From Clostridiales bacterium (GTDB lineage Bacteria > Bacillota > Clostridia > Saccharofermentanales > Saccharofermentanaceae): DNA of 37,642 nucleotides. Position numbers and translations under genes: made by a program. The notes beneath the pieces are model-generated. The model was given only the letters and a program-made list of their open reading frames with translations, had not been told where the DNA came from and did not search any database. Numbering within the stretch: position 1 is the stretch's first letter; every line of letters starts with the position of its first letter. Positions 14,638 to 23,354 of this stretch are shown in pieces. The stretch lies in assembly GCA_017428155.1 (NCBI GenBank), contig JAFRRJ010000042.1:1-37642 (forward strand), in the 5' to 3' direction.

Positions 14638-16737
14638 TCACATTTCTCCTTTGGATATCTGATAAACATTTTTCTTAAGCTGCTGCCGGCATCTCAAAAT
14701 GTTAGTTATAAGATCTGACACAACAATGATCAGAGTGATTGTTAATGGCACCCACGCCTTACTGGTATTAAATGCCATTATAGCAGCTGCAATAAATGCA
14801 GCTATATATTCCAAACACAACACGAGAACATGGGCTCTGAACGTTCTGATAAATGAATAACCGCTTAATGCCCTGGCAGCTATCAGATATCTTCGGTTCC
14901 GGCAATAAAAGTCTGAAGTCAAAACAGATGTAACAACTGTAAAAATTATTAAAGCTGAAAGGATCCGGCGTGAAGCCAATGCGCTTTTCCACCCTGTAGC
15001 GATTCTTTCGTTGAGTTCTGATTTAAGAGGAATTATGCCATCTATGATGTCCCGGCAATCATATTTTTCAAATAAAGGAGCAAGCTCTGCTGATGGATTA
15101 TCAGTATGGGTTCTGAACATGGTTCTTCCAAATAAAATGTTCAGAAGCAAATTATATTTAAAATGCCAATCATTTTCCAGCGAATAATCATTAACAACGT
15201 ATATTGCAGGAGCAGGTGATAGAATTCCCTGATTATTTCCGGTTCCTCCTGGCAGATAGACATACAATTGAGACCGCTGTGAATCATACTCTTTAAAAAC
15301 CACTTTCAGATCAGGATGGTATTCTATATCGTCATACCTGACAAACAACTGTTCATCCCACTGATAATCATCAGGGATCAGAATCGTCAGACAATCAGGT
15401 TCAAGAGACTCTTCATAGATTCTATTCCCTTCTAGATCGTAAACTTCGTTCTCTTTCAGATAATTGTTATTCACTTCAATCGATGGTCCTAACCCGGCTT
15501 TAGCATTACCTATATAAAGGGGCATTCCATTATCATCAAGCCAATAATCATATGTATTGCATACAATTGCATCATAGTTAATGACAGCATCATGATAGAA
15601 ATCCATAAGTTTGGGTGCAAACCTTGCCTCGCTCAGATCACATTGTTCAATATCGCCTTTATTCTGAGTGAAATATACAAGTCCTTCAATTTTGTTCGAA
15701 TACTTTTTTAACGACAGGTATGATTCTATATTTGGAAGAAGAACACCTGAGACAAAAGATGTTATAGACGTTATCAACAAAATAACAGAACCCGTTTTGA
15801 TAATCGATATCAGGAAAAACAAAATATTACCCGGCAAAGCACCCTTTATATATTTCTCTTTGCAGAAAAAGAAATTGAATACAATCCTTATAATACTCGC
15901 CAATATAAATACATATAACGCAAACTTAAATAGCCCGAGTCCGCTTATGAAATATTTGACCACTGATATCTTGACTATAAGACCCACATACAAAGCTGAA
16001 AACATGAAGCTGATCAGAAAAACAATAACTCCACAGGGTAACAGTCCGGCAATCTCTCTTGCGGATATATTTACTATTGAGAAACCGTCCATTCTCATCA
16101 ATGTGCTCTTTTTTGCATTAAGCGAAGTACAAAGAAGAACAGCCAGCAAATATACCAGTCCGGAAACTATCTGGATCAGACTGTTCATGCCCGCACCTGC
16201 AGTTATATCAGCATACCCGGTTACCTCAAAACCAAGCTGTTTGAATGATGCAAATATAATGTCCTTATCTGAATTCTTACAACACAAGATAAAGTCATAA
16301 ACATTTTTTTCTCTTTTGCAGAATTCTTCAAAAGGGAGAAATATAATCTTGAAATCTGATGTAGTAAACAACCGGTATTGTTTATCACTATTGCCATATA
16401 TACAGTTCGAGAAGCTTTCATCCTGATCCAATCTAATGCTTCCCTTAGAGGTTTCAATCGAGATGAGATCATCTGTGTTATTCGTCTTATAAAACACTGT
16501 ATAACCTTCGCCATTAATCATCTCATAGTCTTCAATGAGTATGTCAAAACCGGCAGAGTCAGCTTCAGACATAACCAGTCTTGAAACCTCATCCGCAGGC
16601 AGATCACTTTTCAAAGAGAATTGACTTAGCCCGTCAGCTATCTTAACGAAATAGTCACTTGAACTATTCCTGAAAACTTCAAAAAAAGTGAAGACAATAA
16701 ATAAAGAAAGTAAAATCCGTAATATGTTTTCTTTCAT
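14638..16737 (-). CDS. Large ABC permease, bacteriocin-associated membrane protein-like
   Basis: This 699-residue membrane protein has a first transmembrane helix at about 5-24, an outer domain of about 150 residues, four helices between about 183 and 345, a second large outer domain (about 350-590), and three final helices (about 605-690). This FtsX-like layout, together with a partner ATPase directly downstream, fits the 'bacteriocin-associated integral membrane protein' family (7TM immunity/export proteins of lactococcin 972 systems). Those systems have a small bacteriocin gene beside them. I searched the 157 bp between 16738 and 16894 and found no convincing leader peptide gene. Assignment as an ABC permease is firm; the bacteriocin link is inferred from length, layout and the ATPase partner. 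Confidence 0.8.
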   Translation of the reverse strand: MKENILRILLSLFIVFTFFEVFRNSSSDYFVKIADGLSQFSLKSDLPADEVSRLVMSEADSAGFDILIEDYEMINGEGYTVFYKTNNTDDLISIETSKGSIRLDQDESFSNCIYGNSDKQYRLFTTSDFKIIFLPFEEFCKREKNVYDFILCCKNSDKDIIFASFKQLGFEVTGYADITAGAGMNSLIQIVSGLVYLLAVLLCTSLNAKKSTLMRMDGFSIVNISAREIAGLLPCGVIVFLISFMFSALYVGLIVKISVVKYFISGLGLFKFALYVFILASIIRIVFNFFFCKEKYIKGALPGNILFFLISIIKTGSVILLITSITSFVSGVLLPNIESYLSLKKYSNKIEGLVYFTQNKGDIEQCDLSEARFAPKLMDFYHDAVINYDAIVCNTYDYWLDDNGMPLYIGNAKAGLGPSIEVNNNYLKENEVYDLEGNRIYEESLEPDCLTILIPDDYQWDEQLFVRYDDIEYHPDLKVVFKEYDSQRSQLYVYLPGGTGNNQGILSPAPAIYVVNDYSLENDWHFKYNLLLNILFGRTMFRTHTDNPSAELAPLFEKYDCRDIIDGIIPLKSELNERIATGWKSALASRRILSALIIFTVVTSVLTSDFYCRNRRYLIAARALSGYSFIRTFRAHVLVLCLEYIAAFIAAAIMAFNTSKAWVPLTITLIIVVSDLITNILRCRQQLKKNVYQISKGEM

Positions 16738-16894
16738 AACTGCTTAAGTGTATACATTTGCATCAGTAATAAATGATTGAACCCATGTTTTATACCAATT
16801 ATCGATCGATCAGATTATATGTCACATTGTCCAGTGCTTCCCAACGTAAATATATTAAGATCTTGAAGAAAATAAATCTGATCAGCCGGCTCTT

Positions 16895-18022
16895 TTAGTC
16901 GTATCCGACACTCGTTGCATAATTGAGCGTGACACTTTCTATGAAATAATAATCCTCTTCGAGTTCCGTGCTGATCTGCATGAGTTCGTCATATGTCATG
17001 TCGCGTTTGAATTCAATCTGGTAGTCGTTTGTGATCTCAATACATCCTACGATATCGGCATCTATTTCCTTACAGATCTCCTCCATCTTATTCTTCGCAT
17101 CAGGAGTTCCGATCTTAATACTTACGAGAAGCTGATTCTTCACATACTGAATGCCGGTATTTTCATCAGTTACGATATCATCTCCGGTCGAATCTTTGTA
17201 ATACATATCGCCCAAGTCAGCCCAGCCGTCATCATCAGTGGCGGAAGGTTCCAGATCTGTGTCCTTTATAAGATGCTTTCTCTCGACACCGTTGGCACAT
17301 TTGATCCTTACTTCATCCTCAGTCGAAGAATGGTATTCCAGTCTGAATGTGCATTCACCTTTCTTATATTCCGAATATGCCGGCGCGAAAAGATTGCTGT
17401 CGTCAAGCTTTTGTGAACTGTCAGGATTTCCGAGACACTTGGTGAGATCTTTTTCGAGCCTCGAAAAATATTCGCGCATATCATCCTGCGTATACTCAGA
17501 CGGATTCAATGAATTGTCATGTGTGGAATTGCTGTTCAAAAACTCCACAGTGTGAACGATCCCGTATTCCTCGTTTGCTGTAAAGATGAATCTGTTGAAC
17601 GCTAATTCATCCGTGGAGATCTTCATGTAGTAATAGTACGTAAAGCACTCCTCACCACTAGGATCTTCCTCATAAGAGACGCTATACCCCATGTACGAAG
17701 TCTCAAATCCTGCCTTGAAAAAATCCTCAACTAAAGCAACAGCCTGGTAGACCCTCTTGCCCGTTATGCTATGCATCAGTTCGCAAAGATCGGCAACCGT
17801 TCCGTCACCATAATCAGGCGCTTCAGTTTCTCTCGTAGGTCCGATGTAAATTCCGTCAGGAGAAGCTGTTGTGTTATCCGTCATCGTCCCGCTTGCTGCA
17901 GTTATATCAGAAGACGATGAAGTTTCCGGATCTCCGGATATCTCAGGATCTGACTTTTTGCCGCAGGCCGTGGCTGAAAGAATTAGTGTTATGGATAAAA
18001 GAACTGCAATTAATCTTTTCAT
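16895..18022 (-). CDS. Lipoprotein of unknown function
   Basis: The start ATG at 18022, preceded by GGGGGATA, gives MKRLIAVLLSITLILSATACGKKSD. This is a clear lipoprotein signal with the modified Cys at residue 20. The longer in-frame start at 18100 would bury the signal and is rejected. After an acidic, Ser/Thr-rich linker (about 25-60) the outer domain of about 300 residues starts at DLCELMHSITGKRVYQAV. It shows no motif I recognise. The last 75 residues, from about VKNQLLVSIKIGTPDAKNKM to the end, look like a separate small alpha/beta domain similar in style to peptidase-inhibitor I9/propeptide folds (VSIKIGTPDAKNKMEEICKE, IVGCIEITNDYQIEF). That match is weak. It is transcribed apart from the sigma factor genes. 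Confidence 0.8.
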   Translation of the reverse strand: MKRLIAVLLSITLILSATACGKKSDPEISGDPETSSSSDITAASGTMTDNTTASPDGIYIGPTRETEAPDYGDGTVADLCELMHSITGKRVYQAVALVEDFFKAGFETSYMGYSVSYEEDPSGEECFTYYYYMKISTDELAFNRFIFTANEEYGIVHTVEFLNSNSTHDNSLNPSEYTQDDMREYFSRLEKDLTKCLGNPDSSQKLDDSNLFAPAYSEYKKGECTFRLEYHSSTEDEVRIKCANGVERKHLIKDTDLEPSATDDDGWADLGDMYYKDSTGDDIVTDENTGIQYVKNQLLVSIKIGTPDAKNKMEEICKEIDADIVGCIEITNDYQIEFKRDMTYDELMQISTELEEDYYFIESVTLNYATSVGYD

Positions 18023-18194
18023 ATTATTATCCCCCATTGATATGCCAATACTACCATGCGGGAGCAAGCATATCAAAGGGGGAATATCATTTGCCGTCAT
18101 ATCTCATCGAGAAAACGCGGAAACTCATAATCTTTTATCCCCATACTGCAGCCTGTGTAAGATTCTGCATCAGGAAGTCTCTCGTAAATCGCAC

Positions 18195-19268
18195 TTATTT
18201 AAACTCAATCTTAAAACCGCCCCATTCAAGAGGATCAAAAGACTCATGGTCCATTTCTCCTGCAGAATCGATGTGAAAACCTAACGGTTCAAATGTATAG
18301 CTCTTGGAATACGGGTCAAGGCCATCCAAATCCATTGAAATCCACATACACTCTTCACCATTATCGTTCATGTGATTACCGGAAACCCAAACATTTGCAC
18401 TGTTTCCACTGCTATCGGTAATACGGTATCTTACGATATCGCCAATATAGTTCGAAGAATCATTCAATCGATAGACGATATTTATGTCGAACGTCGATGG
18501 TGCGACAGTTACGCTTATATCTGCAACTCCACCTTCAACAGGATAATTATCCTCTCGCAGCTGACGCATATCACTTGGTTTTTCAAATTCAAAACTCAAC
18601 TTCTGCTCAGCTATCGTCTCAACCTCATAGTCATACGGAACAACATAATTTACAGGCATTACTTTGTGTCGCTCCAGTTTCAGACGGATTACAACCGTTA
18701 CTTTCCCTGAACTGGTATCCGCATTTGAGAGATCAACACAGCAGATGTATTGTCCGGTATACTTCCCGGTGTTTTTTTCCCAGCATCCATCTTCATACAA
18801 ATGGCAATCCGTACCGTTCACATCAGCGTGGTCACTACTTACGACCAACAGGTTACCGGCATCGATTACCTTCTGTGGAGCAGTTGCCGTAAAGTATAAA
18901 GTTGCTCCATCATACCAGTATTCGTCAATTGTCCAAAGAGGGCCGTAGTCTTCACCCTCAACTTGACTGATTGTTATCTCATTCTCCGAGGGGATATCCA
19001 ATCTCCCGGTTACTTCTTCCTCAGGCATAAACCCGGATAGAAATCCTGCGAGTCCGCCGCTCGCTGCCCATACTACACCGCCACCTATAAGTACAACTGC
19101 GACTATAGCCGCTGCCGCTACTGCCGGGCTCTTGAAAAATCTTCTTCGAACATTATTGTTTTTGCTCATTCTGCTTTCCTCCTGAATTTGGGCAAAAGCG
19201 TTCTGAGCCTTTTCCTGAACTATATCAGGTACGTTCATTTCTTTAACCGCACGACTAAAACCCTTCAT
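18195..19268 (-). CDS. Membrane anti-sigma factor, DUF4179-like
   Basis: The protein has about 357 residues. The cytoplasmic N-terminal part (1-45) contains the VPDIVQEKAQNAFAQIQEE segment that fits a sigma-binding region. One membrane helix follows (about residues 48-68: VAAAAIVAVVLIGGGVVWAAS). The outer domain of about 290 residues carries the WTIDEYWYDGATLYFTATAP stretch common to DUF4179/DUF5643 proteins. It probably holds the adjacent ECF sigma factor inactive until a cell-envelope signal arrives. The start at 19268 lies just after the sigma factor stop (19273). A GGAG in the last sigma codons serves as ribosome site, so the two genes are translationally coupled. A longer frame from 19292 would overlap the sigma gene and is less likely. 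Confidence 0.83.
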   Translation of the reverse strand: MKGFSRAVKEMNVPDIVQEKAQNAFAQIQEESRMSKNNNVRRRFFKSPAVAAAAIVAVVLIGGGVVWAASGGLAGFLSGFMPEEEVTGRLDIPSENEITISQVEGEDYGPLWTIDEYWYDGATLYFTATAPQKVIDAGNLLVVSSDHADVNGTDCHLYEDGCWEKNTGKYTGQYICCVDLSNADTSSGKVTVVIRLKLERHKVMPVNYVVPYDYEVETIAEQKLSFEFEKPSDMRQLREDNYPVEGGVADISVTVAPSTFDINIVYRLNDSSNYIGDIVRYRITDSSGNSANVWVSGNHMNDNGEECMWISMDLDGLDPYSKSYTFEPLGFHIDSAGEMDHESFDPLEWGGFKIEFK

Positions 19269-19272
19269 ATGA

Positions 19273-19788
19273 TTACTCCATACCATTGTCAAAATATCTG
19301 CCTAACTTCTCCCTGCCTCTTGAAAGCCTCGTTTGTATGGTGCTTACCGGCACATTAAGAACAGCTGCAATTTCCTTCGTGCTATACCCGTCACCATAAA
19401 ACATCATGATCGGCACCCTGTATTTTTCATCCAGTTGCTCTATGGCTTCCTTTATTTCCAAATTGCTTTCATCCTCATGAAAGGCAAGTTCTTCATGCTC
19501 ACTGATATCTACAGTTTCTATTCTCTGATTTCGGATATCGTGGCACTTGTTGATCAGGATCCTTGTCATCCATGTCTTAAAAAGCTTGTTATCCCGAAGG
19601 GAACTCAGCCGCTCCCAACATGTAAGGATAGTTTCCTGTATCGCATCTGCAGCATCCGCATCATTCATCAGTATTGCGACCGCTGTTCGGTACATATCCT
19701 TCATATAAAGGTTCATTAGTTCAGTAAAGGCTTCAGGATCCCGCCTTTTTGCCCTTTGTATCAACATGAAGTTTTCTGTATTACTCAT
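19273..19788 (-). CDS. ECF-type RNA polymerase sigma factor
   Basis: This 171-residue sigma-70 family protein has region 2 at about 10-95 (DPEAFTELMNLYMKDMYRTA, DAADAIQETILTCWERL, KLFKTWMTRILINKCHD). Region 4 is at about 118-165 (LDEKYRVPIMMFYGDGYSTKEIAAVLNVPVSTIQTRLSRGREKL), with a helix-turn-helix that binds the -35 box. It lacks region 3, as ECF factors do. It is paired with the anti-sigma gene 4 bp downstream. The likely target includes its own promoter, somewhere in 19789-19957. That stretch otherwise shows nothing clear to me. The pair most likely responds to envelope or antimicrobial stress; this is an inference from the family. Confidence 0.93.
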   Translation of the reverse strand: MSNTENFMLIQRAKRRDPEAFTELMNLYMKDMYRTAVAILMNDADAADAIQETILTCWERLSSLRDNKLFKTWMTRILINKCHDIRNQRIETVDISEHEELAFHEDESNLEIKEAIEQLDEKYRVPIMMFYGDGYSTKEIAAVLNVPVSTIQTRLSRGREKLGRYFDNGME

Positions 19789-19957
19789 TAAACTTCGACT
19801 CCCGTGCGCACATTGTTGTAAAGTATCGGTCAGAGCGTCCTCTGCTTTTGCTCTACATTACATTAGACGGAAAATTCACTCCAAAAATCCCATTTAAGAA
19901 ATAAAATTTCCAGTTAATATATTTTTGCAATGGTTTTATAGGTTTTGTTCAACTGCA

Positions 19958-20728
19958 TTATAGTTTTCTGGCTTTTATACAGAAAGAAATCGGCAGCATT
20001 TCTGCTTTCCGGGTCTTGAGATCACTCTTATCTGCTGCTTCCTCAGAATCAGTATCGCTGTCTTCGATAAACTGTTCTATAACAAATCCGGCTTTAGCCA
20101 ATGCATTTATATATGTGGATATTTTCCGGTTGCATAATACGATCTCACTTCCATGAACCGGCATTTTGAAATACGATTCATCAAAATAGCTTTTTGTCAT
20201 TACAAACTTATCATCTTCAATAACATCCAGCCTCTCATCACAGGACCATGCAATGCAGTAATACATCGTATGATGCCAGCTGAAGATAAATATTCCATTC
20301 TTCTTCAGATATGACGCAATCCTATCGAATGTTCCCTGAAGGTCAGTAGTCCACCCTATTCCATAAATAGAATATACATAATCAAAATACTGCTTCGGAA
20401 TATCTATATCTTCTTCCATTTTTGCACATATCAGTTTTGCGCTGTATCCATTATCACCGAGCAGTTTTGAAGCATTGTCCAACTGGCTTTGAGACAGATC
20501 GATTCCCCACAATTCACCGGCACCTCTTGCTGCATTGTATAGAAGAGAATGACCGCTCCCGCAGCATATCTCCAGCATTTTTGCGCCGTTCACATCACCG
20601 AAAAGATGCAGGTCGTCTTCTGTAGGAAAACGCACGCCATACTTGGGAAGTGCAGTCGCTCCATACCAGAGATCCGCGTGCTCATTCCAATACTTCTTAT
20701 TTGTTTCAATTATTTCTTCGTTACGCAT
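19958..20728 (-). CDS. Class I SAM-dependent methyltransferase
   Basis: This 256-residue cytoplasmic enzyme of the Methyltransf_11/25 type has motif I MLEICCGSGHSLLYNA (about residues 49-64), the acidic end of strand 2 in ELWGIDLSQSQL (about 72-83), and the strand 4 motif FDYVYSIYGIGWTTDL (about 114-129). The C-terminal half is less conserved and probably binds the substrate, which is unknown. A Ser/Asp/Glu-rich stretch (EDSDTDSEEAADKSD) near residue 220 is unusual. It stands alone, 52 bp after the next upstream gene and 169 bp before the sigma factor. It could modify a small molecule; no biosynthetic neighbours help to define it. Confidence 0.85.
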   Translation of the reverse strand: MRNEEIIETNKKYWNEHADLWYGATALPKYGVRFPTEDDLHLFGDVNGAKMLEICCGSGHSLLYNAARGAGELWGIDLSQSQLDNASKLLGDNGYSAKLICAKMEEDIDIPKQYFDYVYSIYGIGWTTDLQGTFDRIASYLKKNGIFIFSWHHTMYYCIAWSCDERLDVIEDDKFVMTKSYFDESYFKMPVHGSEIVLCNRKISTYINALAKAGFVIEQFIEDSDTDSEEAADKSDLKTRKAEMLPISFCIKARKL

Positions 20729-20780
20729 TTATACTTCCAATATTCAATTATATTTCTATTTGTTATTCTCACAAATACAT

Positions 20781-21338
20781 TTAGTTTTCCCGTTCTCTTT
20801 GAAAACAGCCACACACTTTACAACGATATAGCTTGAATTTTATCGGAAAGTCCAGCGTATCATCTCTCCATTTATAATCATCATATTCATATCTTACAAA
20901 TTCAAAATCGTGTTTTCCGATATCACAATCGGATACTAATTCACCATCTGAAACACTGCAGTTCTTAAGAAAATCCTTCTTGCTCCGTTCATCCGAAAAG
21001 TATTCTCTGCATACTTGCAAGACAATCTCTTTATCCAGGCAGCAACAAACTCTGTGTATATAACCTTTATTAGTGTTATATAGCTTTATAAGATTCTTGG
21101 CATTTACATATGGTGCTATATAATCAAGTAGCATGTTATCAAGCCAGATATAAGTGTTTTTATCCGGGAAGGCAGCTATTGATTGTATTCCATTGATTAT
21201 CTCTTTATAAGATTCCACAAGCACATTATCTGCTTCCTCAGATGAAAGCGTTGCATACGCATTCTTCAGTTGTTCCGCAATTCTGTTATCATCAAAATCC
21301 TGTGGTATATGAAGTTTTTCCCAATTGTCTATATTCAT
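20781..21338 (-). CDS. Hypothetical protein with C-terminal CxxC pair
   Basis: This 185-residue soluble protein is not from a family I recognise. The N-terminal two thirds look mainly helical, and a CCC run occurs near residue 97 (IHRVCCCLDKE). The end reads YRCKVCGCFQRE, where C-K-V-C-G-C could be half of a zinc site, although only three Cys are close together and a partner pair is not obvious. The neighbours on both sides are also unrecognised or isolated genes in a more AT-rich stretch than the core operons. No membrane segment or signal peptide is visible. Confidence 0.68.
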   Translation of the reverse strand: MNIDNWEKLHIPQDFDDNRIAEQLKNAYATLSSEEADNVLVESYKEIINGIQSIAAFPDKNTYIWLDNMLLDYIAPYVNAKNLIKLYNTNKGYIHRVCCCLDKEIVLQVCREYFSDERSKKDFLKNCSVSDGELVSDCDIGKHDFEFVRYEYDDYKWRDDTLDFPIKFKLYRCKVCGCFQREREN

Positions 21339-21466
21339 TATCTTACTGTTCTTTTTTCCTGCTCCAACAAAATATTAGTTATCAAACATCTTATCGATAT
21401 ACTATCAGTATGCTGCTTATGCAACCCTTGGGATCAAAATTTGATGTTATCTTTACACATCTTTTC

Positions 21467-22525
21467 TCAGGTCTCATCAACCCAAACACGTATTTCCTTT
21501 ATCGTCTTATCCTTAAGCACATTATATGCTTCGGAATTCTTCACATGTTCCTGCAGGTCATCGTCGCCCTTCTCGTACCACTCACATTCGCTTAATGAAC
21601 GTACCTCATCACAGATATCATATTGAATATCAAGATGCAGCTGATAGAACTCATCATCCGGCGACGGTGTTTGACGTACAAGACTGAAATAACAGTTCTC
21701 TGAATCCTCACCAAACGAAAAGCATCCGACTTCAAAAAGCAGCATTTCCTCGTCGTTAGGTTTGGCTTCAGCAACAACATCGAAAAATGCCTGTATCGCC
21801 TCATCGAGTGACATATTCTGTTCGATCTTTTTCTCAAGTTTCTTACAAAGCTTCTTCTGGTTATCAGTCCTTCTTTTCGAACCGGAGGAAGAATTAGCAG
21901 GAGGATTGAGTTTGTCCCGTTCTTTATCTAATACAAAACCGCTCTTGAGCATTTTATAAATCCTGGCAGTGCTGCTAATGATAACAGCTTCTCCATCCTT
22001 ATAAGTCAACTCCGCAGTGTCTATCCTGGATTTCTTAAGCGAACTGACGTCAAAGGCTGTGATCATCCTCGTAACTTTGCCTTCATCATAAACATAAAAT
22101 GTGACTCTCACGATCAGAAAATCCGGTTTATCACTTGGACAGCCAAGTAATCCCCAGGCAAGCGCTACGAACATTAATCCTACATAATAGTTTTCGAAAT
22201 ACTCGAAAAACTCAGCTACATAGCTTTTAGATGAAGAACGTCTCGCAACGGCCATCACCCTGAAATCATCATCAAAATAAACATAAACAGAGTTTTCCTT
22301 GTCAAGAGATTTCTCGTTCTTGAGTTGATTATAAAAACTTCCCAGATACTCACCATGCTTATCTTTGTTGATTAATTCTTTTATGGCAGGATACTTCGCA
22401 ATATCATCCTCATCACCGATCTGACATTTTTTGTATCCGCTGAAATCCAGTGTTAAAAGGTCATGAGAAGAAACAAATTCCTTTGCTGCACGATCAATAT
22501 TTTCTGCATTATTGAAATCAATCAT
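21467..22525 (-). CDS. Hypothetical protein, 352 residues
   Basis: I do not recognise this family. The first half (about 1-200) includes VYVYFDDDFRVMAVARRSS and a hydrophobic stretch YYVGLMFVALAWGLLGC (about 113-129), which may be a buried helix or a membrane segment. A linker at about 208-225 (PPANSSSGSKRRTDNQKK) separates it from a C-terminal domain (about 228-352), acidic and rich in Trp/Tyr/Phe. That domain has the LFEVGCFSFGEDSENCYFSLVRQ strand pair and resembles the general style of bacterial immunity or SUKH-like small proteins. This is only a resemblance. It follows the 135-residue gene with a 33 bp gap, so they are probably co-transcribed. Confidence 0.72.
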   Translation of the reverse strand: MIDFNNAENIDRAAKEFVSSHDLLTLDFSGYKKCQIGDEDDIAKYPAIKELINKDKHGEYLGSFYNQLKNEKSLDKENSVYVYFDDDFRVMAVARRSSSKSYVAEFFEYFENYYVGLMFVALAWGLLGCPSDKPDFLIVRVTFYVYDEGKVTRMITAFDVSSLKKSRIDTAELTYKDGEAVIISSTARIYKMLKSGFVLDKERDKLNPPANSSSGSKRRTDNQKKLCKKLEKKIEQNMSLDEAIQAFFDVVAEAKPNDEEMLLFEVGCFSFGEDSENCYFSLVRQTPSPDDEFYQLHLDIQYDICDEVRSLSECEWYEKGDDDLQEHVKNSEAYNVLKDKTIKEIRVWVDET

Positions 22526-22558
22526 TTTGTGAAACCTCTTTTTACAAAATTACAAACA

Positions 22559-22966
22559 TTACACAGTAGCAACAAAGAAATCATTCAGCGAAAAACAATT
22601 GGGATCGACTGCAGCTTCTGAGGCAGACCATTTAATCTCAGGAATGCTTTTTCGTAGATCAGCAAGATCAATGTGCCACTCTTTTATGTCAAAGCCGTCT
22701 ACAGAAACACATCTGCATTGACTTAAACATAAATCAGTGGCTTCATCTAATACACCGCGCACAAAACAGATTCCTATTCTGCGGTTAAGCATTACGGAAT
22801 AAGCATCATTGTTCACAAATGCCCATTCTTCACCGGCTCCAAGGTCCCAATCAATTGTGTTGTCCTCATTTGAATTCTCGAGTGTCTGCAATAATTCCTC
22901 GAACTCGTTCTCTTTATAAATCTTGAGGTTTCTTGCATCCAGCAATTCAACAAACAGATCTCTCAT
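22559..22966 (-). CDS. Small acidic hypothetical protein
   Basis: This 135-residue acidic protein has no signal peptide or membrane segment. Visible features are the DWDLGAGEEWAFVNNDAYSVMLNRRIGICFVRG strands in the middle and a C-terminal DLRKSIPEIKW segment. I do not recognise the family; its size, acidity and position beside another orphan gene would fit an immunity-type or antitoxin-like protein, but nothing proves this. It precedes the 352-residue gene in a probable two-gene operon. It starts 52 bp downstream (in its own direction) of the terminator at 23013-23044, so it is transcribed from its own promoter in the 22967-23012 stretch. Confidence 0.7.
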   Translation of the reverse strand: MRDLFVELLDARNLKIYKENEFEELLQTLENSNEDNTIDWDLGAGEEWAFVNNDAYSVMLNRRIGICFVRGVLDEATDLCLSQCRCVSVDGFDIKEWHIDLADLRKSIPEIKWSASEAAVDPNCFSLNDFFVATV

Positions 22967-23012
22967 TCTTTGTACTCCCCATTATCCGTCCTTATTCAAT
23001 AATATCAGAAAT

Positions 23013-23044
23013 AAAAAAGGTATCCCAGATAATCCTGAGATACC
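23013..23044 (-). terminator. Terminator behind the duplicated ftsH tail
   Basis: On the minus strand GGTATCTCAG pairs with CTGGGATACC (one wobble) around a 6 bp loop and is followed by six T. It stands 25 bp after the stop codon of the ftsH tail copy (23070). This is where an ftsH terminator would be expected if that tail were once the real end of the gene. Confidence 0.8.
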
Positions 23045-23069
23045 CTATATTATCAGTTAGTTGATCTTA

Positions 23070-23151
23070 TCAGTCTGACGGACCGGGATCGTTAGAATCA
23101 TCAGGATCTGCTGAAGCTGCTGCAGGTGCTGCGGATTCGGGACCCGGAGCA
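23070..23151 (-). pseudogene. ftsH 3'-end fragment (82 bp exact copy)
   Basis: This stretch is identical over 82 bp to 26546-26627, the end of ftsH coding for the final 26 residues ([23 protein letters not shown] and the stop). It has no start codon or ribosome site and is not translated as FtsH. Beyond 23151 and below 23070 the two copies have no further similarity that I can see. Together with the real ftsH end it brackets the two-gene module 23152-26545. Within the 388 bp gap 22967-23354, this fragment and two terminators are the only features I can name. Confidence 0.95.
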
Positions 23152-23309
23152 TTTTGTTTGACCTAAGGAAAACACACAGGCATTGAATAATAACAAAATC
23201 TTATAATAGTCATACGTTTTTGTATCAAGAAGACATTTAAAACCATATGGAGAAAACAAATAAACAAGTAACAAAATAACTACACAACTGCTAACGATGC
23301 TTTTGAACT

Positions 23310-23339
23310 ACAGAAAAGCGCGGGATTGCTCCCGCGCTT
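23310..23339 (-). terminator. Terminator of the zinc-ribbon/Thr-rich protein gene
   Basis: AAGCGCGGGA and TCCCGCGCTT form a perfect 10 bp GC-rich stem with a 4 bp loop. On the minus strand the stem is followed by TTTTC, 16 bp after the stop codon. Confidence 0.88.
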
Positions 23340-23354
23340 GGATCACCGGTTTTA

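Noticed and set aside
16738..16894. Small bacteriocin peptide gene before the exporter
   Set aside because: A short frame coding for IYLRWEALDNVTYNLIDR has no start codon with a ribosome site and no leader peptide.
20781..22966. Toxin-immunity island
   Set aside because: Small acidic orphan proteins suggested it, but no toxin domain, secretion tag or recognised immunity fold could be identified.
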